Shown here one piece after another: positions 24,078 through 37,833 of a stretch of DNA of 64,000 bases. The stretch comes from Ptychodera flava (lineage: Eukaryota; Hemichordata; Enteropneusta; Ptychoderidae). Below the pieces are notes generated by a model, which was not told where the DNA came from, did not search any database, and saw nothing but the letters and a program-made list of their open reading frames with translations. Where the stretch lies: the NCBI RefSeq assembly GCF_041260155.1, contig NC_091940.1, positions 29,994,875 to 30,058,874 on the forward strand. The letters run 5' to 3'. The stretch's first letter is position 1. The number at the start of each line of letters is the position of its first letter. Position numbers and translations under genes: made by a program.

Positions 24078-25811
24078 CCGTAGATTATTTTGTATTGTAG
24101 CTCAACACGTCTCTTGTACTTAGCAACTGGTTTTTAGCTTTGCTGTCAGCTAAATAGGGGGATGTGTAGCATTGTCCTCAAATTTGTACATCCAAAGGTT
24201 TTTCTTCAAAACAGCCTGTACGAATCCTTAAATATTTGGCTTACAGGTCCCAAGGGATTACCCTAATCAGATATGTTCAAATTATGATGAAATATGCAAA
24301 TTTATATTGTTGAGGCTAATTTTGCTATTCTTTTGCAAAAATCTTCTTCTATTTTTCTGCCGTCTTCAATATTTGGTAAACATGTCCCTAAAAATGACCT
24401 TAGTCAAATTTGTGCTAGTTGTGATGAAATATTAAAATTTTTATATTTCATGGCAATTTTTGTCATTTTTTGGTCAAAAAATCTTTAAAAAATCTCTTTC
24501 AACACTGCTAATCGAACAGTTTTGATATTTAGGACATAGATCTCTACTGATAGTAGTTTTCAGATTGTTCAAATTATTCAGAAATTTGCAACTTTGTAAT
24601 TTTAGGACATTAAAGATATTCAGACATTTTTAAGACATAAAGGGATTACCAGAATGTGATATATTCAAGTTATGAAGAAATGTACATTTGTTCATTTTAA
24701 GGGTGATTTTTACCATTTTTGGTAAAAAAAATGTATAAAAATTAATAGCAGGGTACACCAGAATTTGAAAGGTCTTTATGAGTATGTTTTAAATTTCTGT
24801 GAAGTATATTTTTGAAATGTCACCCATTTATTTCGGGTTTATTTAAAGATATTACAAACAAACAAACCTTTTTGTTTATGAAGGACTTTGTTGGACTAGG
24901 AAATAGGTTTTACCCTGCCAAGGACCCACTTTCCCCGCTTTCTGCATGATGTGCCTTACTCTGACACTTTGACAACTTGACATGTTGTGTTTACTTTAGT
25001 GTGGACAACTATATACCATGTGCACCAGAGAAGCCTTGACTAACTTCTTTTTTCTTCAAAATTTACAATTGTCTATACAATACAAGAGGAAATGTCTTTA
25101 AGAAACCATCTTACAAAAATGGAGTATGCATTTCATACATATACTTTTCAACACAATAAGTATGCCAAATTTTGAGTTTTTATAGATTATTTTTGTACAT
25201 TTTAAACAAGTATGAACATAAAACGTCATCCACAATATGGTGATTTTTATTGCTTATGTTTTTGATAGGAAGGTGTTAACACTGTTGGTTTTTTCCTCTC
25301 ACAAACTTTACATACAAAGTTGCAATGTTTATTTGCCCATTTTCCAGTAAATTATTGTATTTTACTCTAGAAATGTTTCGTGTATTTTTTAAATAAAATA
25401 ATTTTACTGGATATCAATGGTCTGTAATGTTATTTCAAGGCTTGATCACCCCGTGAACGCCTAAATTAAAGGTGTTCAACAAGCGCGTATCATGTGTTCT
25501 AGCCTTTAACACGCTTATCGTTGAACGGCGTCCATGCGTTCAAAAAGTGTTACAGCCCTTTGAACGCGTAAAAGCGTTCAATTTTTTGAACACATTTCCT
25601 GTGCAACGTGTGTTCAGATATGGAACACCATGGTGTTCAATATAATGTCTGATGAACACGTAGCGTTCAAAATCTGCACACGTATGTTCAAAATTTGAAC
25701 GTTGGTTGAACACGTAGTGTTAGATTTCTGAACGTCTAGAGGCGTTCAAAAAGTGTTACAAAAAGGCGAATAATTGGTGTTCTATCCTTGAACACTTCAC
25801 TTTACAGTGTA

Positions 25812-26163
25812 GTCACGTCATGGCAGATATCGATGGTGACCCCGGACTATCGACAAATACATATACACGCAAAGACGCAGGCCTATCCATACTACAAAGA
25901 TATGAACGGTATGGAAGATGACCCGAGCCTATCCTCAATACAAATATATCTACTATGTGGAAGATGACTCAGGCCTATCCTCAATACAAATTCATCTACA
26001 ATCTAATGAAGATGGCCCCGGCCTGTCCTCAGTACAAATACATTGTATACACGCTATGGAGATGACCCAGGTCTATCCAAAATGCAAAAATATGCACGGT
26101 AAGGATGATGACACAGGCCTATCCATAAATGCATGTACATGCTATAGAAGACACAGTTGACCC
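25812..26163 (+). repeat. Minisatellite of U2, remainder after transposon insertion
   Basis: Continues the array that starts near 22,380 and is split by the CACTA-like element. Units are variants of GATGACCCAGGCCTATCC, as at 5,510-5,895. Confidence 0.8.
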
Positions 26164-26322
26164 AGAAGTCTGGTTGTTGTTGTTGTTGTCTGTATGGTTG
26201 TTTATGTTTATTAGTCGTGATGTTGTTGTTTACAAAAAATGTTCAAGGAACATAGCTATTGTGATGTTGATCTTTCAAATGTAAGTAGATCATGTCATAA
26301 GAAACATTGCAAGGAAGCTTTA

Positions 26323-26418
26323 ATTACTTGACCCGACGCAACTCTCTCCAAACGTACACTCTATGACAGTGTACACTCTCATAATGTACGTTTGGAGAGT
26401 TGCATCAGGTCAAATAAT
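26323..26418. repeat. Short foldback element, U2 copy
   Basis: Same element as 6,061-6,158. Its right arm and centre differ by a few substitutions and a short deletion; the outer arms ATTACTTGACC and GGTCAAATAAT are intact. Confidence 0.8.
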
Positions 26419-27720
26419 GATAGCGTGAAGGCGCGGTCTGTCGTCCAGTTGAAGGTTGAACGCGCTGCAATCGTGGCTGCGAATAGGAAAGCTGCTGTTG
26501 AAAACGTCTTCATGGAGTATTGACAGGCTATGTCCAGTGGGTAGATAAGCGATAGAGTTTGGAGCAAAAAAATGTTATCTCATTATTTGAAGCAAACCGG
26601 TGCCAAAGTTGCCAATTTTCATCACGCTCTTTCTTGTCGCTCAATTGCGTCACAATCACGGCGCTTATTAGGTCGAAGTGTACACGTCAGTATTAGTTTG
26701 CCAAGAAAGTTACATTTAGAAGTCACTTTAGTTAGCTAATGTTTATTCGACAACAGTCCCTCTACAAACGCAGGGGAATACTCAATGTATGCCTTGTATT
26801 TGAAAGTGATTTAAACCGCTACTGTACCAGCTGACATGTCCTTTACCAATTGTGAAACGGCGAGTTTTATATTGTAGGGTTGAAATGATTCTTTGGTCAT
26901 TAGCACGCGTCAAAATTAGCTGAAAAACGTCTTCATACATAAATTCAGTACTTGTTCATTTATACATTTATAACATGATGGACATGGAGCCCGGAGTCGC
27001 TATGGGCGTTCAAGGTTCGGAGATAAACGTGCACCTTTTATACATACACAAAAAATAGGTTAAAAGGGCTTTTCAGATAAAAAGGTCTTTTTAGGTAAAA
27101 AAACCTGGCAGAGCCATTAAAATTTCACCAAACTAATGTCGAAACCTCGAGCTCGGCTACTTGAGCGTTTAACCACGATCTCTTGATAACCACGTAATAA
27201 TTCAGGAATGTCGGTCTGACCTTGTGTTGTTGAAACGATCCGTGTTATCACTTTTTAGACAAAGTTCGACAGAGATATAATTCGCAGTTGAAATTGCTCA
27301 GACGGTAGATAAAAACTTTTTGCCACGACGCAACCAACAAAATGATTTAAGTGGTATTATATTCAAGAACGTAGTTTACGTCTTGGATATATAGGTGGAG
27401 ACCTAGGGCGACGGCATGAATCGATGTACACTTTGATAGATGACAAATTGTTGATACACGAAATCGCGGTGTGCCAGTTCATGTAGTTAGCTCATTACTT
27501 CATAGGTGTAGCTCCAGTAAAAGTAAACTGAGAGATTAAATAAGTCGACTCATAGCGAACCTTTTGAGAGCGATTTACAAGAAAATCAACGATCCAAAGA
27601 ATGCGTCTAGGATTGACCTTATATTTAAGAAGTTTTTGTGCCATGAGATGAGGTTTGATTGTATCGAAAGCTAATGAAAATCAATAAACAACAAACGCAC
27701 AAATGCACCTGGCTTTTCGA

Positions 27721-28529
27721 TAGTCTGGTTCCTGACCCATTTCCCGGTAGAGGGCGTGGGGAAATATAGGGTCAGGTACCGGGTAGCCATCTTGAACAGA
27801 ATTTTGTTCAAGATGGCGGAGATTAGTCACCTGACAGAACATGCTACAACAAATATGGCTGCTACCATAAAAACGCCGGTCAAAATTCGACTGGATCAGA
27901 TTTATGTTCGAACACAGGTATCCGAACCAAAAACATTGGCACACGAGACGGGAAACATAAACTGAAAGGATTAATCTAGAAGAACGGGGAAATAGAGGTG
28001 ATTGAAGGCTGGCTGTGATATGGCAGCAGTATTTGTTGCGTGTATCGAACGCGCTAGGGTCATCGAGGTCATCGCCGACTGTGACGTGACCCCAATGACC
28101 CGAGCACGTTCGATACACGCCACAAGTACTGCTGCGATATCACAGCTAATTGAAAGCAAACTTTGTTGGCACTGTGAACGACGATTGATTTCGATGGATA
28201 GAATGGTGTCCGAATTTCGTGAAAAATGCCAGGCATCATGTCGACGTTCTAAAAGTATTAAGAGGTGTGCTAAATCACAGTGGCTAAATCATGGAGGTAG
28301 AAAGTCTTTCTTTCTACCTCCACGGCTTTGTGGTACAAACAAGAAGTTGGTGTCAAGTGAGCCTGAAAGTGCGAAACCCAAGAAAGATGAGAAAAAGTTA
28401 CAAGTGTTACTTTCATCCAATCACAGCTTGTTTATTTTAACCCAATAGCGTCCATGTTTACATTAGCCGGTACCTGACCCTATATTTCCCCACGCCCTCT
28501 ACCGGGAAATGGGTCAGGGAACCAGACTA
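27721..28529. mobile_element. Mutator-like DNA transposon, U2 copy (809 bp)
   Basis: Same element and same 9-bp TSD (GCTTTTCGA at 27,712-27,720 and 28,530-28,538) as 7,463-8,275. Single-base deletions have occurred in both TIRs (runs of C and G). Confidence 0.88.
27813..28448 (+). CDS. Possible two-exon gene in the U2 Mutator-like element
   Basis: Exons 27,813-27,917 and 28,146-28,448 mirror 7,557-7,661 and 7,890-8,222, with the same CAG|GT donor and ATCACAG acceptor inside the nested hairpin. A one-base deletion in a T run near 28,434 changes the last residues and gives an earlier stop, so the product is 135 aa and not 145 aa. The Cys-rich block is unchanged. Function unknown. Confidence 0.4.
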
Positions 28530-29567
28530 GCTTTTCGAGATATGTATTCACATAGCGCAGCAATGTGAGAGTGGCATCTTCTGTACTTCTATTGTGCTGG
28601 TAAGCAACGGGCCAAAATAGGAATTTCGTTCATTTAAGAATGTGAGAGCGAAAAATGCATTCAAAGCATTTCATTATAATGGACGTCAATGCAACTGGCC
28701 GATAATCATTTAGGGAAGCAGGTTTCAATTTTTGGCAATAGAGAAGATGATGGACTTTTCCAAATACGTGATATCGATTCAAAGACCAGTTCAACAATTT
28801 TCACGTGGCACTTGGATTGTGATCTATCTCATTCTTAAAATGAGCCGAAAGGGCAAATAATAAATATTGTATAGTTTTCCAAACAGGACGCTGATTTTAA
28901 TATAAAAGTGATGTTAAAGGTAATGGAGTTAATTAAAATTCAGAATTATGAAAAGTTATGAGCCTTTCACATCTTTACACACATACCCCTTAATTGCTTA
29001 CATCATAAAAAATTAATTACTGAACATGTTCAAACTAGTTATAAAATAGGCGGTAATCTGGTAAAAAAATTAATGTGTGAAAGTGTAACAAATAGAAAAA
29101 TAAATATAGTTTTAATATCTTTCAAATGTCTATTTGTGCAACCTCTAAAAGCTGTAGTTCATGTAGTTAGCTCATTACTTCATAGGAGTTGTACTAAGCA
29201 AAATGACGTTAACTAATTTCAATTCTTCCTCCAACCAAACGAATTATATTGATGTATACACAAGCATTATTGCGGCACTATTTTGATCAGTACTGCCATA
29301 CCATCTTTCACTCTGGCAGCTGAAAAGCCACGATTTCTCATTCTCGTGACCACATATGTTAACCGTCAGTTACTCTTTGCAAACTTACCGTCTGTCAGTT
29401 CTCTTCATTTACCTTCGGTCGTGCATCGTGTTATTACCGAGCTTTTATCGACTCAAGTTTACAAGACTAGTGTGAAATAGATATCCTATTAATTACCACT
29501 GAAGATTTTCGCCGGCACTCCTGCTGTCAATTAAACTCGTGTTCCTGTCATCAGCCATCATTTTACG

Positions 29568-29643
<76 letters not shown>
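29568..29643. repeat. (TA)n microsatellite, U2 copy
   Basis: TA run equivalent to 9,315-9,383, slightly longer and with one phase break near its start. Confidence 0.95.
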
Positions 29644-29644
<1 letters not shown>

Positions 29645-31662
29645 CGTTCAAAGGCTACATGATAGCGTCTCTCTCTCTGAACAAATCCTGGCGTTAAATA
29701 GTTTTATGAAAGTGGTAAATAAATGCCAGGATCAACTTACCAAAAACGATTGGAGGTAATATCTATCTGATATGTATGAAAAAGTCTTATGAAGTTAATG
29801 GTTGAAAGTTAAAAGGTCATGATACAAAGTGTTTTTGTGCATTGCCTTTGTTGGCACGGCGACTAACCATTGAAATACGGTGTCGATCAATGCTTAATGT
29901 GTATAAAAAGGGACACAGATGTATTACTCCTACAATACTTCTTTGTGCAAAAAGATATTTTATAACATTCAACTTTCGCACAATTTTCGACATTTTAAAA
30001 CAAATAAGATTTACCCTAGGGATTGTTTTCAAATTTCAAGAAATGATCCATTGCGTGAAATGAAGAATATTTCTAAGTTTCTACAGTTGTTTTCAAAGGC
30101 CAGAATGATAGCTAAACATTCCATGCCGTCCTTAAGCATAGCGTTTATTTCTTCCTCGGAGTGTTCCTGTTTACGCATAGAATGTTGTACACCATGAAAT
30201 GAATACGTGCGATGGGATACGCATTCAAAGTAAACATAATGAGTATTTTAATGACGACACTAAAAAATCCCAATTGAGTTTATTCTGAAAGTAAGCACTT
30301 AATGGATCTAATGATGAAATGCTTCAATTTTACATTTAAAAACGATTGAAGTTATCAGTAATTCTTAACACTAGGCGCGAGTTGGATCCCGATTTCAGGT
30401 GTTTTGCATGCATCAAATTGCAAAAAGGATTCTGTTTTGACATTTCGAAAAATAAAACAAACTAAATTCAGAAAGATAAACCACAGTTTGTACTAATATT
30501 TTAAGTGGAACACATGAAAGAAGATAGGAAGAGGAAAAACTCGAGAGAAGAGACAGAATGGCAATGTAGATAAAAGACGTATTCATGTGTGGTGTTGAAT
30601 GTACGGACTCAACTTACGACGCAGTACTTTTTCCACGTTACCCGAGAAAAAGCGGGAAACAAATTACGAGAATCTTAAATACGAAGACATTCATTGAACT
30701 CTGACAGACGAATGTAAATACTTGGAAAGTTGCAAAAGCGTGAATGTAAAGGTTCGTTATCTATATTCATGCGCAGACTTTGCACAACGTGTGGTCCTAT
30801 ACGAATGTCCATGCTTGGTAGTTTGCTATTCACAGGTAAAGAAAATGGACAGACAAGCAGGTTGGTACTATCAATACATAATAAAAAAAGTTCTACAGAA
30901 GATAATTACGATCCAGGAGTTACTTTTTGAGTTGAGGGAAGGTGGGGATGGGGGAGGGGGTGGAGGTTGACTCTAAAAATTGAGGAATTACTTTTCCAGT
31001 ACGTCAGCTTTTATGATCGACGATCCATTAATTGAGTAACTTGTCCTCCTATATCATATTAATGTCTTAAGGTAAACTGGCACTTGTACCATTAGTAAAG
31101 TTATACTGAGTTATTATGTTGTTGTTAATTGCAAAAACTTGCAATTTTACGCCGATAACAGCCAGCAATAAATATTCAACATTAAAACTAAAGTGGTTAT
31201 AAATATTAATCTACTATGTCGGTTAGCTTTGATGTTGTTGTGAATAATTGATAATTTGAGGACGATAATAATATACCATAAATACTTCGGAGTCTTAACA
31301 AACCACAGATTAAAGACAGAGCAAGGACATGGTGTAAAAGTATTGTTTTTATCATAAATATTGTTTGCGTTCTTGACAAGCGTAATTAACATGAAGGATA
31401 TGTTTGATTTTTTAATTAACGTGAAAAATAGATTAAAAATATAAAAATCAGTATATTTACTTTTCTTTATTGTCGACGAGACTATCATTAGTGAAATTAA
31501 TACGTTTGGAACCAACCCGATGTATCAATTACTTAAATGTAAGGTTGTTAGTACAAAATGATTATAAATAGAAGGTTCTGAGTGCTAATGATCGTTAACA
31601 GATACAATATCGTACGTGCCAATTGAAATTAATGTTAATGTTAATGTAATGGGAACAATTTT

Positions 31663-31763
31663 TATATAAAGAATCGAACACATCAAGGAAAACACATACA
31701 ATAAACGACGTTGCTAGCAGCCGAAAACATACAACTAGTCGAGACGAAGAGAATTTGTGCACG
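31663..31763 (+). promoter_or_regulatory. TATA box and noncoding exon 1 of gene copy 2
   Basis: TATATAAAG at 31,663-31,671. The noncoding exon ends at 31,763 with CACG|GTAAGT. It is almost identical to the copy 1 promoter. Confidence 0.75.
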
Positions 31764-32916
31764 GTAAGTAAAAGGAAAACGTGCAACACTTCATGTTGAT
31801 ATCGTGTACATTTAATGTAAATCATCCCTGTTTCCTTCTTCAATCGTTACTCTATGAACAAATATTCTTTTTAGTGCGATCTACTGTCACTTGAGCATTA
31901 GCAAAACATTTCTCTGTTGCGATATCTTACTACGCTACACATAATGATAGACGGAGTGTGACCCGTGTAGGGTATGATTTGTTAGCTCTTTTCAAAAAAT
32001 AATAGACACCATGTCCGGTTTAAATACCAGAAGCTAGTATATTGCTCTTTCTCGGTATTTGTGTTTTGTATTTTGACGTCCGTCTAATATGTTTGTCAAA
32101 TTTGATAATTATGTACATACATTGTACTATATAACCATGACTGCACAATTTCGGATTCCGAACCAAAACATGTATGTTGACTCGTTTATCTACACGTAAT
32201 GAACGTAACTGGGTAATTATTTCAACTAAAATAGAGAATTTAGCTGTTCTCTAACTACCATGCATTAAGTTTCTAAATCAGGCAGAGTAGCATTTATTTA
32301 CACACTCATGTGGAACATGAAACACAGTCAGTTGCTGAATTAAGTGTATTTCTTCAGGTAAACGTCGCAGACAAAAACGCAAGAAATGATTAGTAATTTT
32401 CACAGAATTACCACGACAGAATTTTCAGTGAATTTACAATAACAAATCAAACTTTACAATTCCGTAGTTTCAAAGCATGTTATCAAACTTTACTTTCAAT
32501 AATAGTCGCCATTTATCGACCTCACATAGGAAATGTATTTGTAATACAAGCCAAATACCAGATTTATTGTATCTTTCAGAGGCAAGGTCTCATTTTAGTC
32601 ATACATTCTAATGGTATAAACTACATATCTTACAATCTGGGAACACGTTTAACAAATTTCCTACAACTGCCATCCTCCTTTTAAATCAGGCATATTCAAG
32701 TAATGCAGCTAAAGGCTATTGACTTTGTAATTATTATTGCTAATCGCTGCTGCAGTTTGAAGGTAGCCGACCACTGCAAACTTACGTTGTATTTGCGATC
32801 AGGAAAATAAAGCCAAGGGTTTTAAGAAAGATTATTGGCATTCCCTTCGTTTTGTGCTCAACCGGATAATGTTTTTTCATTTGTAGATTTTGAAAGCATT
32901 AAGAGCGAGGGCAACA

Positions 32917-35900
32917 ATGAAATTCACATTACTCGTCAGTTTTCTTGTTCTGTGCATGGTCGCGGCTGGCCATAGAGGTAGACATCGTTACCATTACAGG
33001 GGTCGTAAACGGGTACGTCAAAATATTTCTCAATGCACAAAAAGACTTCGTTGTTCCTTTTAGGTACTTATACATGAATATGCATGCGATGTGAGAGTAC
33101 AGGGCACTGTGTTACTTCATATATATTATGAGTCAATCGTTGGATGACGTTATAGAAGTCCCTCAGTCCTCGTCAAAGAAAGAAAGATACCTTTTGTTGC
33201 CATTTTGGAAGTCCCTTTACAGCTGGCGATGAATACTAGTATCTTTAAATTTACTCGCATCCAGTATTGTTAGGGTCACTTTCAAGACAACTATTTAGAC
33301 AATGGTCTTTTAATTACTAAATTAATATGCTGATTATTCAGTCTCATGATGTGATTCTCGAACATTTTACTTCATAGTTTTAATGGGAGGTCACATATTT
33401 TTAAATGCATTCCATATTGGTATAAATACTAGTGTTATGTGCTTCTTGTACACACGCTAAACACATTACAGAAACGTTTAGTGTTGTCCTGTGTTGTATA
33501 TTGTTTTTGGTTGCAAAAATGTAAACAAAAAATGGTACGGAATCGGTCGATTGGTTTTGCGACTCTGACTGTATTTCTGTATGCAGCATTATTCTCATCA
33601 TAATTTTGTTTCGTTCGTACAACAGCTGTGCACAAGGGCCGACGTGCAAGCGTGTGAATTGTTGTTAACGAATTTCACTAGAAACCCGGATAACTGGTCT
33701 GAAGTGAACAGAAGCATTCTCTACTGCGAGTTTGTCCAGGTACCATTCTGTCTCTTCCAGTATTATGCCTTCGTTGTTGTAGCGGGGTATCATACTTTTT
33801 TGAGTGAAAAAATAGTTAAAAGGGTCGTCATCTTTTCAAGTGATGATATGAACATTTATTACAACAATGTTTGATGATTATTTGCATTACAGCAGGTTAT
33901 ATATCGTCAGTTGGTCCGGGAAGGTAATAATTGATTGGTCCAATAGGTCGATTCCTAAAACCATATTTTCAGCATTACATGCATTATTCAGCATTATTCA
34001 TGCATTTACAGTTTGCGCGAACAGAACCCTATTTTGTTTCTACGTTTTGTATGTTGTGACATAAAGTAGCTTTCTTTGCATTGCCTCCTATATTTACTTT
34101 AAAAGGTATTCTTAAAGTTCATAAAACGTTACTCTAAATGAAGCTTACTAGTTCATTCATTCCAACTTTTCCCCATACAGAAACGGGCCTGTTGTATAAC
34201 ACATCCACTAATTTTACTGTTCGCGATGTTTTTCCAAAAATGTTAGATAAGTCCAACGTTTTTTTACATCTTTTCCGAAATATGTTCCTAGTCTGTCAAA
34301 GTGGCTGTTCTAATTATAATTAACCATTTGTATGACCCCTGGACCTATGTACTGGTCAGGTGTTAATGTTAGGCTTCCTGCTGCCAAGTTCTAAACTACA
34401 AAAAGGCAGTTACACTGACAGACTTTCGTTTGACACGTAATGGCAAACTAACTGCCTATAACGCCTCTGAGCTGAGCAAAATTTACACAACAAAATGCAC
34501 TGACTTCCTGTCGTGGGTTCCGTTTGTATGTCCAATGGTAGCAACACTATGCTGGCTCGGTCGCCCAGATGAGAGTCTTGGATATCTTTATGAATCAAAA
34601 GTTTTACGAGCAGTTTCTTGCGTTCTTTTCCAGTCGTATTGCAGGATGGAAAAAAATTAAAATGTCGGTGAAAGGATGACTCGGTTTCAGTAGCGTTGAA
34701 CTTGATCATCATAACTTTTGCTGACATGCTGTTTACCTCGTGGCTTGTAATGCGGGCTCACGATGCAATTTAATTTGCAAGAAGGAAGGTCCGTTTTATC
34801 AATAGTTAAAAATGTTTTCAAGTTTATTGAAAAAATGTTGCCAGCTAAAAGGTTTTGATTTTTTGGGTGTCATTAGTAAGATGGCAGAGAGGTAAACTAA
34901 TGAATATTAATAAATGTAGCCAGTTGTGACTCTTTGGTCTGATATTCACACCATCTGGTCGATTCCTGATCTGTGTGGGGAAAAGCTGTCGTATTGACTT
35001 AACACAGGCAATGTGTCGTTTTCCTTGACCAACGGTGATGTCTTTGTGTGTCTTAACTACTCATTAAGGAACTTCAAGGGTATTGTGGCAACAAATCAGG
35101 GCCTCGGATGCCTTAAAAGGGGCTCGCCTGTCCATAGGCCTGCGCGAAGCATTCGATAATCATGAAAGTGGTATTGACAGTAGTTGAAAAAGTTAGCACC
35201 TAAGTAAGTTACTGATGACCTTGACGTCTCACCTGACTTTTCAGATGCGTTATGACTGCTTGCAAAGGATGCCTTGTGACCATACAAGAAATATAGAAGG
35301 CATGGAATTAAGCGTTAACGAATGGTTAAGTAGTATTGAACCAGGACTTACGAAAATTTGGGGTTACGGTTTGTGCGATGGGACGGAAAGTAAGTATTTT
35401 TCTCATGTGACCAAAAAAATACTTTGACTATCTCTATTACAGCCAAACATTGAAAGGACAAGCAATAGTAAAAAGCAATCGGTACGGTGAATACTCTAAG
35501 CTACTTGACATTGTTACGTCGGATAGATTGTAAAACACATGTGATAGAAGTGCCAATTCTTGATAGACACCTTCCCGCTTCCAAAAGCACTGATAAGCCA
35601 GGCATGAATTAAGTTGATTCTTTCATTACTTAAGAAACAGGTACAAGCTGAAGCATTCGTAAATCCTAGCATAACATGTTAAGGGTGGCTTAAAGCTGTG
35701 TGAATTAACATTGAAAATGGTCAGATACTTGAAAATCGTGATTTGCACGACACACTATCGTGATTGGCAATCGTGAGTCCTTGTGGCCCGTGATCACTAC
35801 AAGGCTGAAATCCTGAAATCACTCATATAGGGTATTCAAACGATCTTCCACGACAAGCAGGCAACCTTTACGTAATTTGTGAAATTTCATTGGGATGATA

Positions 35901-36565
35901 GATTTGGCAAAATATCAATCGAACATAAACTGCATGTTTCAACAACTTACGAAAGAAATTGAACGCGGACTAACGTATTACGAAATCTGACCTAGTGTTA
36001 TCGGATTATGGATTGTTGCGATTATTTTAATGACTGCCAACGAAATACGTTGAACCTGAACACATCAAAATGCTTATGACGTAACTCTACAGCTGGCACT
36101 CGCCAAAAGGATATTGACATGACCGGACCCTAGCAGATTCTCGCACTGAGAAAAGCAAAGACTATGATTTTTCTTGTCACAAGCCCTACATTTGGCAGTT
36201 TTTTGTTCACTGGCATTAACCACCTCATTTTCTTCCGGAATCCTATAGGTGTGATAGAAGTCGACTTCGACAACCTTTGCGACGAATACTACGTATTTTT
36301 GAACTGCTCTGAGCATCTGTCCGATTATCTGAAAAGTCGTTTCGCCTTGACATGTGTTGCCATGCTGAAAGCAATTCCCTGTTTTGTGACGGGGAGAGAG
36401 CGATGTGGCATACCCCAGGATATCAGTGAACAGCCTGTCAACCCATATGCCAACATTGCAGAAAATGGCGACTGTGTGTTATACTACGAGGAGAGGGACC
36501 CGATCTTCAAAAAACAAGAGCGCTATAGAATCGAAAACGACCTGAATTATTTTACTTATTTCTAA
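32917..36565 (+). CDS. Gene copy 2: secreted 12-cysteine protein of unknown function
   Basis: Coding exons are 32,917-33,012, 33,626-33,739, 35,245-35,389 and 36,249-36,565. A noncoding exon ends at 31,763 and joins at 32,887. The product is 223 aa with the same signal peptide, basic stretch, 12 cysteines and four sequons as copy 1. It differs from copy 1 at five residues. Three of these are adjacent codons in the five-residue loop between the fourth and fifth cysteines (NLR in copy 1, RMP here), one is a nearby Lys-to-Glu, and one is at the start of the last exon. The last exon otherwise has seven silent changes and no other replacement, which indicates purifying selection on a working gene. 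No frame damage is seen. Family unknown. Confidence 0.88.
34422..34574 (+). pseudogene. Exon-like relic in the intron before the third coding exon, copy 2
   Basis: Counterpart of 14,162-14,314. It is open for 153 nt with three cysteines and phase-1 edges that do not fit the phase-0 intron around it. Confidence 0.4.
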
Positions 36566-36876
36566 TACCCTAAATTATTGCGAGTAGTATATCAAGGTTA
36601 GAAAACAGAAACAGTTTTGACAGGCTTTCTTATAGTGGAACACTGACAGATATAGCTTGCCACATTTTAGTGGAATATAACATTATCAATGGAAACTTTT
36701 TCGAATAGTATCTTCTTTTATTCAATGTTTACTTATATAATATTAGTGAAGTATATCAAGAAATTTAGTTCTTGTAATGCTACTGTGGCATACATGCTCA
36801 GTAGCAGAGGGTAAAAAGGTCTTGGTTAATTAATAACGACGATAAGAAAGTTAGAATGATTTGATAAGCTAGGGTC

Positions 36877-36882
36877 AATAAA
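36877..36882 (+). terminator. Poly(A) signal of gene copy 2
   Basis: AATAAA in the context GGTCAATAAATAA, about 310 bp past the stop. Confidence 0.7.
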
Positions 36883-37202
36883 TAAGACACTATGCTCATA
36901 TCTCAGAAAATAAAGATTGTGAAACATGCAGTAAAGATGTTTTCCTTAACGATGTATTCCATTTGTTCTCACTACCGCGCGTAGCATATATGTACCAGAC
37001 TGAGTCGAAGCCCATGTTGCTCTCATGAAATTTGAGTCGTCGATCTTTTCGACATATGCCTTCAGTCTGACATTATATTACTTTGATATTGACACGCAAA
37101 TATGTCATGTTACTCGTAATTGCCTTACTCGTAGTACAATAATAAATGAACTCTACTGTTGAAGAGGAAGCAAATGATCTTTTACGTATCTCTGTCGATA
37201 TT

Positions 37203-37833
37203 CCCTGCCCATTATCCGGAAACTGTCTTTCCCTGCCCATTGTCCGGAAACTATCTCACGCCCTCAGTAGTATACAAAGCCACCGTAAATACAAGCAATA
37301 TTACAAAGCACTATATCGGACTCACGGACTCAGCTTTCAAAACAAGATATACATATCACAAATATACTTTCAAAACATCAAAACACAGGAACAGCACGGA
37401 ACTCTCAAAATACATATGGACCCTCAAGGACAGCAAACCACAAAATACAACGTCACATGGTCTACCATTGACAGAGCCCAGCCTTACTCAACCAAGACAA
37501 AACGCTGTAACCTCTGCATCACGGAGAAATTTCACATTATCAACTCAGACAAGTCAACACTGCTAAACAAACGTACAGAATTTCTTTCGAAATGTAGACA
37601 TAGAAGCAAATTCCTTCTCATTAACACTCGAACGCGCCAGAACAACCGCCTCGTTTGCATATACACCTGGCCCTATATATAGGTAGCAACGAGCCCGCCA
37701 ACATTACTCCTGACGATTGCACAGCGCATGAAACAGTCTATAGACTAATCACGACAAGTTCCACGTCTAGCAATACCTATGACCTGCGGAAACGCACCGA
37801 GCACTATACATTGTCTGAATTGACACCAAGCCA

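Larger units (their letters stand above)
22423..25809. mobile_element. CACTA/EnSpm-like (CMC) non-autonomous DNA transposon, 3,387 bp
   Basis: The termini are CACTGTAAA and its complement TTTACAGTG, flanked by a duplicated TA (22,421-22,422 and 25,810-25,811). U1 keeps the empty site CAGTATATAGTCACG at 5,544-5,558. Both ends carry many GTTCA/TGAAC motifs over about 150-350 bp, like the subterminal repeats of CACTA elements. CACTG ends and a 2-bp TA target fit the CACTA-Mirage-Chapaev group. The interior is AT-rich with no transposase, and contains two nested foldback elements and an exon-like block. It inserted after U1 and U2 separated, or was lost cleanly from U1; the former is far likelier. 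Confidence 0.85.
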
